The notes beneath the pieces are model-generated. The model was not told the origin of the DNA. It ran no database searches and saw nothing but the letters and a program-made list of their open reading frames with translations. A DNA stretch of 64,000 nt from positions 1 through 64,000 of the forward strand of contig JAHBYP010000013.1 in the NCBI GenBank assembly GCA_019635875.1, read 5' to 3'. The stretch comes from Alphaproteobacteria bacterium (GTDB lineage Bacteria; Pseudomonadota; Alphaproteobacteria; Reyranellales; Reyranellaceae). Positions within the stretch are counted from its first letter, which is position 1. Every line of letters starts with the position of its first letter. The translations under genes were made by a program, and so were the position numbers. This document shows positions 1 to 11,000 of the stretch, one piece after another.

Positions 1-1
1 T

Positions 2-3000
2 ACGGTGTTCGGCGGGACGGTCACGGCCAATGGCGGTCCGATGGGCGGCAATGGCGGCTTCGTCGAAACGTCCGGCAGAGTCACGTTATCGCTTCTCGAC
101 GGCGCATCGGTGACGGCGGCTGCGCCGGCGGGCGTGGCGGGTTTGTGGTTGATGGACCCGACGAACATGACGTTGGGCAACGTCGAGGTTACGGCGATCG
201 AAACCTCGTTGGCCGCCGGAACCAGCGTGCTGACACAGACGGTCGCTATCGGTGCCGACGACGGCAACATCACGCTGGCGGCCAATGTCAATGCCACGGT
301 TCTTGTCGACCAGGACGTGACCTGGACGCTTCAGGCGCATGGCAAGATAGACCTTGGCAGCAAGACGATTTCGATCACGCCGTTTGTCGGCAAGACCTCG
401 AGCCTTGTCCTCGACACGGCGACGCTGGCGGGCGCCGCGGCGGATCACAGCATTACTGGCACCGGCGCCATCACGGTGACCAATCTGATGACCAACGCCG
501 CGATTGCCGGCGGCAGCGTCAGTCTGACCGGGAAGGTGGCCGTCACCAACCTGAACTTCAATTCCAATGGCGCCGTCACGATCAACGACAGCGCGAACGA
601 TATCTTCAACATCGCGACCGTCGCCTCGACAGCTGGCGGCGCGGTGACGATCGTCAGCACAGAGATAACCACCATCGGCGCGGGTGGAATCGACGCCGGT
701 GCCGGCAGCGTCAGCATCACCGCAACCGGTGTCTTGTCGGATGTCGTGGTCAGCGGCGCCATATCCGGCACCGGGGTGACGCTCACAGCCGGCAGGAGCG
801 TCGGCGGCACCGGTGCGGTGAGCGGCGGCACCGGCGCGGTGTCCGTCAAGGCCTCGGGCAATCTCGGCATCAACCTCAACGGCGTGGTCACCGGCACTAG
901 CCTGACGGTGGAAGCCAACAGCGGCCCGGTCACCGTCAACAACGCCGACAACGTCTTCACCTCGTTCAACGCCACCGGAGCGATCGGCGACACGGTCACC
1001 GTCGTGCACAAGGGCGGTCTGACGATCAACGCGCTCGACGCCGGCGCCAACGCGGCGAGCTTCACCACCAACACCGCCGGCAACATCACGTTGGCGGGCG
1101 ATGTCACGGCCGGCGATCTCGTCCTCAACGCTGCGGGAACGCTGGCGATCAACGCAAAGATCACCGTCGCCGGCGGAGCTGTAGGGCTCAGCGGCACGTC
1201 GATCACGCAGACGGCGGCGGGCGTCATCACCGCCGACACGCTCGGTGTGACCTCGGCGGGCACCGTCGATCTCAGCGCTGCGACCAGTTCGGTCGCGACA
1301 TTCACCGGAAATGTCGGAAGTGTTGCTTTCCTCGAGAGCAACGGTTTCTCGATCGGCGAGTCGGGTGTGCTGGTCGGCCTGACCGCTACCGGCACGGTGC
1401 AGCTTAGCGCCGGCGGCACGATCACCCAGGACAAGGCGATCACCGCGCCGTCGCTGGCCGTGCGCACCACCGCCGGCAATGTCAACCTGACCGGCGCCGA
1501 CAACGACATCGGAACCTTCGCGGCGAGCGCGGCGGGCTTCGTCGCGCTGCTCGAAGCCAACGACGTGCAGATCGGCTCGGTCGCCGCGGTCGGCGCGTTG
1601 GCTGCGCTCGACGGCATCACCGCCACCAACGGCGTATCGATCCGCACGCTGGCGGGCTCGGTCACCCAGGCCGCCGCCGGCGTGATCACCGCCGGCGCCG
1701 GCGGCCTGGCGGTCTCGGTCACCGGCGGCAACATCGCGCTCGACACCGCGACCAACGCAACCAGCCTGGTCGCCTTCGCCGGCGCCGACACCGTCGCCTA
1801 CAAGACCAGCAGCAATCTCGACGTCGGCGAGGTGGCGCAGCTCGGCAACAACGCCAAGGTCACCGGAGCCGTGGCGACGACGTCGCTGGCGCTTGCGACG
1901 ACCGGCGCGGCCACCGTCATCACGCAGAGCGAGTTGATCGACACGCCGACCCTGACGCTCGCGACGGGTGCGAACGGCCAGATCACGTTGACCAACGGCG
2001 GCAACCTGATCGACTCGGTGCAGAGCTCAGGCACGTGGGGCACCGGCGCGCACTCGATCAGCGACAGCGATGGCGGGCTGAACGTCGGACCGATCACGTC
2101 GAATGGCAATGTGTCGCTGGCCACGTCTGGCGGCGATCTCGTCGTCACCGGCGCGATCAGTGTCGGCGCCAATACGTTGGCGTTGGCCGCCGACGGTGAC
2201 AATGCCATCACCGCGACGGCGGCGGCGATCACCGCCGGCACGCTGACCCTGCAGACCGGGGCGGGCGGCAGCGCCAGCATCCAGACCGCGGCGCACAATA
2301 TCGGCACCATCGCGACAGCCGGAGGCGGCGTCGGCACCGGCGGCATCGTCTTCAAGCAGTCGCGTGCGGGCGGCACGACCGTCGGCCCGATCACGTCGGC
2401 CGGCAGCGTCGTCATCACAGACGGTTTGGGCGAAGTCACCGTCAGTGGCGCGATTACCGTCACCAATGCCGATCTCACCCTTGTCGCAAGCTCCAGCAAG
2501 CTCAACGTCAACGCGAAGATCGACGTGGGTTCGGGCGAGGTCGCGCTGGAGGCCCAGGGCGACATTACCCAGGCCGACAGCAATGCCGGCATCACAGCCA
2601 ACGGTCTTCGCGCTCAATCCAGCACCAAGAGCGTGACCCTGGCGCCTGCCAACACCGGTGCCGCCGACGTCAACAACGTAAGTGTCTTCGCCGGCGAAGC
2701 CGTCAATGGCTCCGTATCGTTCCGCAACGCGGCCACGTTCACCATCGGCAAGGTGAACAACATCTCGGGCATCAACGCGGGAAGCTCGGTCACGCTGCAG
2801 GTCAACGCCGCCGGTGGCACGATCAACCAGGCAGCCGACGCCGACGGCGCGATCGTCACACCGATATTGAACCTGACCACCAACGGCGGCGACGTCACGA
2901 TCGACAGCGCGAGCAACGACATCGCCGCGCTCGGCACCGTCAATCTCGGCAGCGGTGCGCTGACGGTTTCCACGGCCCAGGCGTCGGGCTTCGACGTCGG

Positions 3001-6000
3001 AACGGTCACCGCCAACGGCGGTATCGACATCACCAATACCGCCGGCGACTTGACGACCTCGGCGGCGATCACGTCCGACGGCGACATCTCGCTGCGATCC
3101 ACCACCGGCAAGTTGACCCTGGGCGGCGCGGTCACGTCGAACAACAACGGCGTGACCCTGCGGTCGTCGGACGCGCTGAACACTGGCGCGTCCCTGGTCT
3201 CGGCGCCGACAGCCGTCACCGGCGACGTCACGCTGATTTCCGACACAAGCACGGTGACCATCGGTGCCGGCGGCGTCACGGTCGGCGATACGCTCACAAT
3301 CCAGATCGGCGCCGGGCTTACGCTCAACGTCAGCGGCGCGATCACCGCGGCCAGCGTGGCGCTGCACGCCGACATCATCGAGATTTCCGCGGCCATCAAC
3401 GCCACCGACACGATCACCCTGGCGCCGGTGACAGTGGGCACGGCGACGAGGGTGGGCGGTGCGGCGGGCGCCGGATTCGTCATCGACAGCACCGAGCTGA
3501 CGTTCCTGACCTCCGCCAGCACGCTGACGATCGGCCAGCAGTCTACCGGCACGACGACGTCGGGCGCGATCACGGTGGCGGCGGGCACGGTCGGCAACGC
3601 CACGCTCAATCTGTTCTCGACGGCCGGCGTGTCGCAGACCGGCGTGCTGACCGTCGACGGCGGCACCGGTGCGCTGAGCATTACCGCTGCTGGAACGGTC
3701 GCTTTGGGTGCGTTCGGGGGCGGCGTCGCCGTCGGAACGGTCTCCGGCTCAACGACATCGGGCGACTTCCTCTTTATCCAGGGCGGTACCGGGGCGCTGA
3801 CGGTCGGCGACATCACCACCGCGGGCGGCGAGATCATCGTCCGCAACTTCAACCACGATTTGACGGTGACTGGAAACCTGTCGAGCGGTGGCGGCTTCAT
3901 TGCCGTCGGCGCCAACATCGGCACGAGCTCGATCTTGACGATCAACGGCTCGATCGACGCAGGAGCCGGCACGGTCTTCCTGTTCTCCCGCGATGGCACG
4001 ACGCAGGGCGGCGCCTCGGTCATCACGGCGACGAACCTGCAGTCGCAGAACTTCTCGACGAACGACATTTCGCTCACCGGTCAGAACGTCGTGAGCGGCA
4101 ATGTTCGCCTGGACAATGCCGGTGGCGCGGTATCGTTCACCAACACGGTGGACTATGCCCTCGGCGGCATCTCCGCCTTCAACTCGGCGGTCGGCGTCTT
4201 CACCGCGTCGTCGTTCGGCGTCCGCACGGCCGGCGCATCGTCGGCGACCCTGACGACCGGCGGCAATGTCACCCAGGGCGCACTTTCCACGGATGCGGTG
4301 TCGGCGGGTACGCTGATCATCTCCAAGCTCGGCGCGGCCAACCCGACGGTTACGCTCGACAACGCCAGCAATACGATCACCAATCTCGGCGCGGTGACGC
4401 TCGGCACCGGCTCCTTGACGCTGGTCGACGGCACCCTCGGCCTGACGATCAACGGCAATGTCGGCGTCGACAGCTTGACGGTCACGACGTCCGGCGGCTC
4501 GCTGTCGCAGGCCGGCGGCACGACGATCACCGCCAACAGCGTCACGGCCAACGCCACCGGCGGCGGCTTCATCGGCGTGTTCCTGAACTCCGCCACGAAC
4601 GACTTCAGCGCGATCAGCGGCTCGACCGACGGCTTCTTCGGCTTCGCTGCCACGACGACGACGAGCCTGACCGCCAACGCCATCACGGCGGCCTTCGGCA
4701 TCAGCCTGACGACGACCGGCGGCACCAGCGACCTGTCGGTGAACGGCCTGCTGAGCGCCAGCGCAGGCCGCGTCACACTGACCTCGGATCGCGACATCTC
4801 GCAGACGGTGACGGGCGGCATCGCGGCCAGCCAGCTGCAGGTGAATGCGACCAGCGGTGCCGTGGACCTGACGACCGGCGCGGCCAACAACAGTGTATCG
4901 TCCATCGCCGGCCAGTCGAACGGCGACTTCGCCTACACCGACGGCGGCGGCTCCGCACTGACGATCGGCACGCTGGCGACCGCGGGCATTGCGTCGACGA
5001 CCGGCAGCATCTTGGTCAACGTGACCAAGGCCGGTGCCACGCTGACGGTGTCGTCGGCGGTGACGGCATCGGCGGCCGGCGAGAGCGTGACCCTGAATTC
5101 GACAGGTGACCTCACCTTCACCGCGGCGCTCACGGCGAATGCCGGGAGCGGGCGGGTGAGCCTGACCTCGACGGCCGGTTCGATCATCCAGGGCAGCGCC
5201 GGCGGCGTGATCTCGGGCGCCGAGTTCCTTGCCAACGCCGCGACCAACGTCGATCTGTCGACCGGTGGCCACTCGGTCGGCGCCAGCGGTTTCGCCGCCA
5301 CGGCGGCGACCGGCTATGTCGCGTTCCTCAACAACACCGGGCTGGAGATCGATTCCGTGGGCGGCACCAACGGCGTCACGGCCGGCGGCGCAATCTTCAT
5401 CGGCGTCAGCAGCGGCGACCTGACCCAGACCGCGACGGGCATCATCACCGCCGGCGCGGGCCTGGCGTTGTTTGCCTCGACCGGTTCCATCGTGTTCGAC
5501 CAGCAGAACCTGATCACCGGCAACGTCGCCGTGGTGAGTTCGCCGAACGCCAATGTGACGATCCGCAACAAGGGCGACCTCAACATCGGTCTGGTCGGAC
5601 CTCTCGCGGTCGTCAGCGGCAGCTTCTCCGCCAACGGCATCGCGGCGTCGACGGCCGCGGGCAAGTTCGTCTCGCTGATCTCCGACACTGGCGTGATCAC
5701 GCAGGACGCGGGGGCGGGAAGCCGCATCCTGGGCAACGAGCTGCGCATCACGACCGCCGGCAAGGACGCCACGCTCACCAACACCAGTAACAGCATCGTC
5801 GCGGTCGGCAACAGCAACCTCGGCGCCGGACGGCTGACGGTCTTCGACGGCGTGGGCGATCTTACGCTGAGCAACCCGGTCGTCGCCGATGGTGGCGTGA
5901 TCCTGACGACTCAGACAACCTTCAATTTGCCGGGCACGATCACCGTGGCCAACGGCGACATCTCCCTGACGTCAGTGCTGGGCAGCATCTCGCTGACCAG

Positions 6001-8086
6001 CACGCTGTCGGCGGTCAACGGGCAGGTCCAGCTCGATGCCACGGCCGCCGGCCAGACCATCACCCAGGCCGGTGCCGGGACGATCACGGCCAAGACGTTG
6101 ATCGCGCGCGCCGGCGGAAATGTCACACTCGACGGCGCCAACAACGATGTGGGCACCGGCACGATCGCCGGCTCGTCGTCAACTGGCACCTTCACCTATG
6201 TCGACAAGACGGCGGTCACCATCGGCAGCCTGACCGACTCCACGGGCGTGGTTGTCAACGGTATCACCACGACCAACCAGGACATCACGATCGTGGCCGG
6301 CGCCGGCGGCGCGACGGGTGGCATCGCCGTCGACCAGGCAGTGAACGCCGGCACCGCCATAGTGCGGCTGCAGACCTCGAAGGGCGACATCAGCCAGGCC
6401 GCGGCCGGCCTGATCACCGCCAACAGCCTGCTGGCCAATGCGGCAGCGGGTTCCGTCAACCTTGCGGCGGTGGCCAACAACGTCGTTTTCGTGGCCGGCA
6501 AGTCCGGCGGCAGCTTCCGTCTGCAGACCAACAACGCCACAGGTATTTTCGACGTCGCCGCCGACGCCGGCGCGTTGACGACTGCGGCGTCGGGCATCAC
6601 CAGCAACGGCGACATGGCGATCCTGACCAACGGCAACATGGTCATATTCAGCCCGCTCAACGCCGGCGCGGGCACGATGCGCCTGGCCACGACCGGGGCT
6701 GGCCAGGTCTTCCAGACCGCCACGGGAACCATTACCGCCGACGCCCTGCTGATCGACGCCACCAATACCGTGACCTTGACCAACTCGGTGAACAACGACG
6801 TCAACACCATCGCCGGCCGCACGACCCTGGGCGCGTTCCGTTACCAGGACAAGGACGGCTTCACCGTCGGCACCGTCAGCGCGGATGGTGCCGGCCTCGG
6901 GCCGGTGCTGCCGATCGGGCCGCTGACCGGCGTCACCACCGCCGGCGGCGACATCACGCTGGCAGCGGGCGGTCTGCTGACGATCAGCGAGGCGATCAAC
7001 GCCGGGTTCGGCGGCGGCACGATCCGCCTGCAGACCGGTGCCGGCGATCTCACCCAGGGCATCAACGGCACGATCACCGGCGGCTCGCTGCTGGCGGTCT
7101 CGACCGGCGGCATGGTCAATCTCACCGGCGCGACCAATACCGTGACCGGCATCGCCGGCTCGGCCTTCACCAGCTTCCTGTTCCAGAACAGCGTGGGCTA
7201 CGCGGTGAGCAACGTGACCTTCGCCAGCGACGGCATCGTCGCCGCCGCGACCGGCATCACCGCCAATTCCGGCGGTGGTGGCACGGCGTTCGTGGTCGAC
7301 CTCGCCGTCGCCTCCGGCACGCTCGCCATCAACGGTCCGGTGTCCTCGGCCAACGGCATGATCGTCTATCGTCGCACGCCGACCGGCACCGCCGGCGCGA
7401 TCGACGTTGGCGGCGCCGCAGGCAATCTCGGCAACGACATCAGCAGCGCGAAGCTGGTGATCATCGATCATACCGGTGCGTCGCCGATCGCGCTCTACGG
7501 CGCCACACCTGGCGTCGCTGCGGGCGGCCTGTTCTCGGTGCCGACACCCGGCACGGGCTTCAGCCCGCTGCCGGCACCCGGCAGTCTCTCGGGCGGCACC
7601 TCGACGATCGGCGAGCTGAACGGCCTCAACTCCACCGTGTACTTCTTTGCCAGCGCTGCGAACATCCAGTCCGCGGGCGGCGGTGGCTCGACCTTCGGCT
7701 TGCTTGGCATCTACGGTCAGAGCAATACGGTCAATCTGACGACGTCGGTGCGCACGGTCGATCCCAACCTGGTGCGGTCGGTGACCGACCCGTTCTCGGA
7801 GCCGCTGACGGCTGGTCCGCTGGCCGCGTTCTTCGTGCGCCACGACGGCCTGGCGACCGCCACCGAGCAGTTCAACAGCTGCCCGATCGGCACCATCAAC
7901 TGCGTCGTCTTCACGACGCCGATCGCGGCGCCTTCGGTGAGCACCGACGACGTCGTTATCGGCGTCGGTGGCGCGCCGCTTGACGACTCGAGCATCTTCA
8001 TCATCAATCAGGGCAACGAAGACCTGATCTTCGAGAGTGATGACGAGGGCGAGGACGAGAAGCGCAAAGGGAGGAAGCCGCAATGA
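2..8086 (+). CDS. Filamentous-haemagglutinin-like giant beta-repeat exoprotein (3' part of gene)
   Basis: The frame is open at the left edge, so the gene starts upstream; the GTG at 5 is only the first possible start codon in the window. The visible ~2,690 residues are Gly/Ala/Thr/Val/Asn-rich and almost Cys-free. They consist of degenerate ~80-110-residue units around an 'ITQ..A..ITA..L' strand, a 'V.L....N.V...A' strand and a 'G.F.Y.D....TIG' strand, which predicts a right-handed beta-helix. The first residues, GGNGGFVETSG, resemble the end of the conserved secretion region of two-partner-secretion (TpsA/FhaB) proteins. The last ~130 residues differ: non-repetitive, one CPIGTINC pair, then an acidic and basic tail. 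It is probably exported to the surface by an outer-membrane TpsB partner outside the window. The stop overlaps the CHAT gene start (ATGA). Substrate or adhesive function cannot be read from the sequence. Confidence 0.8.
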   Translation, partial: TVFGGTVTANGGPMGGNGGFVETSGRVTLSLLDGASVTAAAPAGVAGLWLMDPTNMTLGNVEVTAIETSLAAGTSVLTQTVAIGADDGNITLAANVNATVLVDQDVTWTLQAHGKIDLGSKTISITPFVGKTSSLVLDTATLAGAAADHSITGTGAITVTNLMTNAAIAGGSVSLTGKVAVTNLNFNSNGAVTINDSANDIFNIATVASTAGGAVTIVSTEITTIGAGGIDAGAGSVSITATGVLSDVVVSGAISGTGVTLTAGRSVGGTGAVSGGTGAVSVKASGNLGINLNGVVTGTSLTVEANSGPVTVNNADNVFTSFNATGAIGDTVTVVHKGGLTINALDAGANAASFTTNTAGNITLAGDVTAGDLVLNAAGTLAINAKITVAGGAVGLSGTSITQTAAGVITADTLGVTSAGTVDLSAATSSVATFTGNVGSVAFLESNGFSIGESGVLVGLTATGTVQLSAGGTITQDKAITAPSLAVRTTAGNVNLTGADNDIGTFAASAAGFVALLEANDVQIGSVAAVGALAALDGITATNGVSIRTLAGSVTQAAAGVITAGAGGLAVSVTGGNIALDTATNATSLVAFAGADTVAYKTSSNLDVGEVAQLGNNAKVTGAVATTSLALATTGAATVITQSELIDTPTLTLATGANGQITLTNGGNLIDSVQSSGTWGTGAHSISDSDGGLNVGPITSNGNVSLATSGGDLVVTGAISVGANTLALAADGDNAITATAAAITAGTLTLQTGAGGSASIQTAAHNIGTIATAGGGVGTGGIVFKQSRAGGTTVGPITSAGSVVITDGLGEVTVSGAITVTNADLTLVASSSKLNVNAKIDVGSGEVALEAQGDITQADSNAGITANGLRAQSSTKSVTLAPANTGAADVNNVSVFAGEAVNGSVSFRNAATFTIGKVNNISGINAGSSVTLQVNAAGGTINQAADADGAIVTPILNLTTNGGDVTIDSASNDIAALGTVNLGSGALTVSTAQASGFDVGTVTANGGIDITNTAGDLTTSAAITSDGDISLRSTTGKLTLGGAVTSNNNGVTLRSSDALNTGASLVSAPTAVTGDVTLISDTSTVTIGAGGVTVGDTLTIQIGAGLTLNVSGAITAASVALHADIIEISAAINATDTITLAPVTVGTATRVGGAAGAGFVIDSTELTFLTSASTLTIGQQSTGTTTSGAITVAAGTVGNATLNLFSTAGVSQTGVLTVDGGTGALSITAAGTVALGAFGGGVAVGTVSGSTTSGDFLFIQGGTGALTVGDITTAGGEIIVRNFNHDLTVTGNLSSGGGFIAVGANIGTSSILTINGSIDAGAGTVFLFSRDGTTQGGASVITATNLQSQNFSTNDISLTGQNVVSGNVRLDNAGGAVSFTNTVDYALGGISAFNSAVGVFTASSFGVRTAGASSATLTTGGNVTQGALSTDAVSAGTLIISKLGAANPTVTLDNASNTITNLGAVTLGTGSLTLVDGTLGLTINGNVGVDSLTVTTSGGSLSQAGGTTITANSVTANATGGGFIGVFLNSATNDFSAISGSTDGFFGFAATTTTSLTANAITAAFGISLTTTGGTSDLSVNGLLSASAGRVTLTSDRDISQTVTGGIAASQLQVNATSGAVDLTTGAANNSVSSIAGQSNGDFAYTDGGGSALTIGTLATAGIASTTGSILVNVTKAGATLTVSSAVTASAAGESVTLNSTGDLTFTAALTANAGSGRVSLTSTAGSIIQGSAGGVISGAEFLANAATNVDLSTGGHSVGASGFAATAATGYVAFLNNTGLEIDSVGGTNGVTAGGAIFIGVSSGDLTQTATGIITAGAGLALFASTGSIVFDQQNLITGNVAVVSSPNANVTIRNKGDLNIGLVGPLAVVSGSFSANGIAASTAAGKFVSLISDTGVITQDAGAGSRILGNELRITTAGKDATLTNTSNSIVAVGNSNLGAGRLTVFDGVGDLTLSNPVVADGGVILTTQTTFNLPGTITVANGDISLTSVLGSISLTSTLSAVNGQVQLDATAAGQTITQAGAGTITAKTLIARAGGNVTLDGANNDVGTGTIAGSSSTGTFTYVDKTAVTIGSLTDSTGVVVNGITTTNQDITIVAGAGGATGGIAVDQAVNAGTAIVRLQTSKGDISQAAAGLITANSLLANAAAGSVNLAAVANNVVFVAGKSGGSFRLQTNNATGIFDVAADAGALTTAASGITSNGDMAILTNGNMVIFSPLNAGAGTMRLATTGAGQVFQTATGTITADALLIDATNTVTLTNSVNNDVNTIAGRTTLGAFRYQDKDGFTVGTVSADGAGLGPVLPIGPLTGVTTAGGDITLAAGGLLTISEAINAGFGGGTIRLQTGAGDLTQGINGTITGGSLLAVSTGGMVNLTGATNTVTGIAGSAFTSFLFQNSVGYAVSNVTFASDGIVAAATGITANSGGGGTAFVVDLAVASGTLAINGPVSSANGMIVYRRTPTGTAGAIDVGGAAGNLGNDISSAKLVIIDHTGASPIALYGATPGVAAGGLFSVPTPGTGFSPLPAPGSLSGGTSTIGELNGLNSTVYFFASAANIQSAGGGGSTFGLLGIYGQSNTVNLTTSVRTVDPNLVRSVTDPFSEPLTAGPLAAFFVRHDGLATATEQFNSCPIGTINCVVFTTPIAAPSVSTDDVVIGVGGAPLDDSSIFIINQGNEDLIFESDDEGEDEKRKGRKPQ

Positions 8087-11000
8087 CATCCGTGGTCCGC
8101 TTCCTCACGGTCGCCGCCTTGGGCGGGCTGGCCTCGATGCTCGCCGGCGCCACCGGGGCGCAGGCGCCGCAAGGCACGCCCGCCGGCCAGAGCGCGGCCG
8201 GCGAGCCATGCGTCTTCCGGCCGGCGGCGCCGGACGCCGGCATAGGCGCCCAGGCCACCTACGAGATCCTCTGCGGCAAGACCCGCGTCTTCTCTGCCAC
8301 GGTCCATCAGATGCCGGGCACGACCGGTGCCGAAGGCCTGCGCGCGCTCGCCACCACCGGGCGCTGGAAGGCGACGCTGGAGGGTCGCGCGCGCTGCGAG
8401 GCGCCGAGGCAAACGACCTTGGGTGGCAACCCCGCGATTGTCGTGCCCTGCACACGCGCCGGTGGGGTTCCCCATGTTGGTGTGCTCACGACCGCCGGCG
8501 GCAAGACTTTCCTGGCCGACGGCATCGCGCCTGCCGCGCCGGCGATCGAGGCGACCGTCGCGGCGCTGGGCGGCGGCCAGCCGGCGGCCGCCGCGGCACG
8601 CGGCGGCGGCACGATCACCGGCGGGCTCGACGCACGCTTCAAGGGCGGCTTCGGCTCCGGCGATATCGACCGCTACCAGACGCTGATGCGCGTCGGCGGC
8701 CGGCACAACATCGAGGAGAACTACGCCAAGGCCGAGGAATCCTTCCGCGAGGCTCTGGTGCTGCATCAGAAGCTGTTCGGCCGCGACAATCCCGACCAGG
8801 CCGACGCGCTGATCCACTTCGCCCTGCAGATCAGCAATCAGGGTCGTTTCCGCGAGGCCGATCCACTGTTCGAGCGCGCCGAGAAGCTGGCCGGCGGCGT
8901 CAAGGATCCGCTGGCGCGTGCGCGCATCGTGCACTACAGCGGCCAGCATCTGGCCAACCAGGGCAAGCGCAACGAAGCGGTCCGGAACATCGATCTCGCC
9001 GAGGCCGCCTACGTCGCCGCCGCGCCCGAGCTTGCGCGGTTGATGAACCTGGAGCAGGACCGCCGCGCGCCGGCGATCGGCTTCGGCGTGCGCGGCCAGC
9101 GCTTCGTCGATCCGCGCAGCACCACGTCGGCGGTGCCGAGCAATATCGGCATCAGCCCGATCACCCAGCTCGCCGCGCAGGGCATGTCCGAGATCCTGCG
9201 GCTGCGCGCGATCCTCGCGCTGACCACCGGCGACAACAACGCCAGCCGGGCGCATGCCAACAAGGCGATCGCGCTGCTCGAGGCGGTCGGCATCGACCCC
9301 GGCGGCGTGCGCTGGCGCGCCGTGCGCGTGGCCGGACTGGGTGCCGCTCGACAGGACAAGCTCGGCACCGCTAGCGCCGATCTTGGCGATTCCGCACGCG
9401 GCCTGAGCAAGGCGCTGCCGTCCTCGCAGCCCGCCGGCAAGACCTTTCTCGAGAGCGGCAATATCCAGCTCAAGCGCGGCAACGTGCCCGGCGCGTTGTC
9501 GGAGTTCCGCCGCGGCGCGGCGATCCTGCGCGAACGTCAGAACACGGTCTCCGTCGAGACGGCGATGCCCTATCTCGACGCCGCCTGGCGCCGCTCGCAA
9601 TCGGCGGTGACCGCCACCGGCGTCTCGCTGCATGCCGAGATGTTCGACGCGGCGCAGCTCGTCACGTCGGGCATCACCGCGAGCTTCGTCGCCCAGGCGG
9701 CGTTGCGGCTGGGCGACGGCAACGAGAACGTGCGTGTGCTGCAGGACCTCACCACCCGCGTCACCGACCTCTACCAACGCCGCGACATCGCCGCCAACCG
9801 CAACGCCGACGCCGCGACTCTCGCGGCGATCGATGCGCAGATCGGCGACGTCCAGCAGCAGCGGGCGGCGGCCGAGGAAGAGGTGCGCAAGACGCTGCCC
9901 AACTACTTCCAGCTCGTGGAGGGCCAGGCTGGCTCGCGCGACGTGCTGGGCGTGCTGCGGCCGCAGGAGGGATTCCTGCACATCGTGCTCGGCGCCACCC
10001 GCGGCTACGCCATGCTGGCGCATAGCGGGCGCGTCAACGCCTGGCCGGTCAATCTCAACCTGGAGACGGCTGAGGAGATCGTCGGCAAGTTGCGCGGCGC
10101 CTTCACTCCCGATGCGCAGGGCCAGCTGCCCAAGTACGACGTCGCGCTGTCGCACGACCTGTTCAAGCGTGTGCTGGGACCCGGCCAGCATCACCTCAAG
10201 ACGCTGAAGGCGCTGGTCATCACCACCAACGGCGCGCTTCAGTCCCTGCCGTTCAACCTGCTGGTCACGGCACCGCCGCCGGCGATCGAGGAGTACACCG
10301 ACTACAAGAAGGTCGAGTGGCTGGCCAAGTGGTTCGCCATGTCCTACGTGCCAGCGCCCCAATCGTTGGTGCTTCTGCGCAAGCAGGCGGCTCAGTCGAA
10401 GGCGCCCAGCGCATATGTCGGCTTCGGCGGCTTCCAGCCGCTGTCGATCGGGGCGGCCAGCCAGCTGGTGGCGGCGTCGCGTGCGCAGTCGCTCACAGCC
10501 GGCCAACGCTGCGACGCGGACGCGCGCGAACTCGCCTCGCTGCCGGTGTTGCCGCTGGCCGAGGGTGAGGTGCAACTCACCGCCAAGCAGCTCGGCGTCG
10601 GACCCGGCGGCATGCATCTGGGCCGCGCCTTCAGCAAGACCTCTGTCCTGAAGGGCCAGCTCGAGCGCTACAAGATCATCCACCTCGCCGCGCACGCGCT
10701 GCTGCCGTCCGAGCTTCGCTGCCTGCAGCAGCCGGTGATCCTGACCGGGCAGGGAACCGGACCGGAAGCGATGATCACTGCCGCCGATCTCGCCGCGCTT
10801 CGGCTGGACGCCGACATGGTGGTGCTCTCGGCCTGCAACACCGCGGGACCTGACGGCAAGAGTGCGGGCGAGGCATTCTCCGGTCTGGCGCGATCCTTCT
10901 TCACCGCGGGAACGCGCGGCCTGATGGCCTCGCACTGGAGCGTCGCCGACGAGTCGACAACCCTGATGATGATCAACGTGCTGGTGACCGTCGGTAAGGG

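Noticed and set aside
6179-8089. Long minus-strand frames inside the haemagglutinin-like gene
   Set aside because: They mirror the repeats of the plus-strand gene and show no family pattern.
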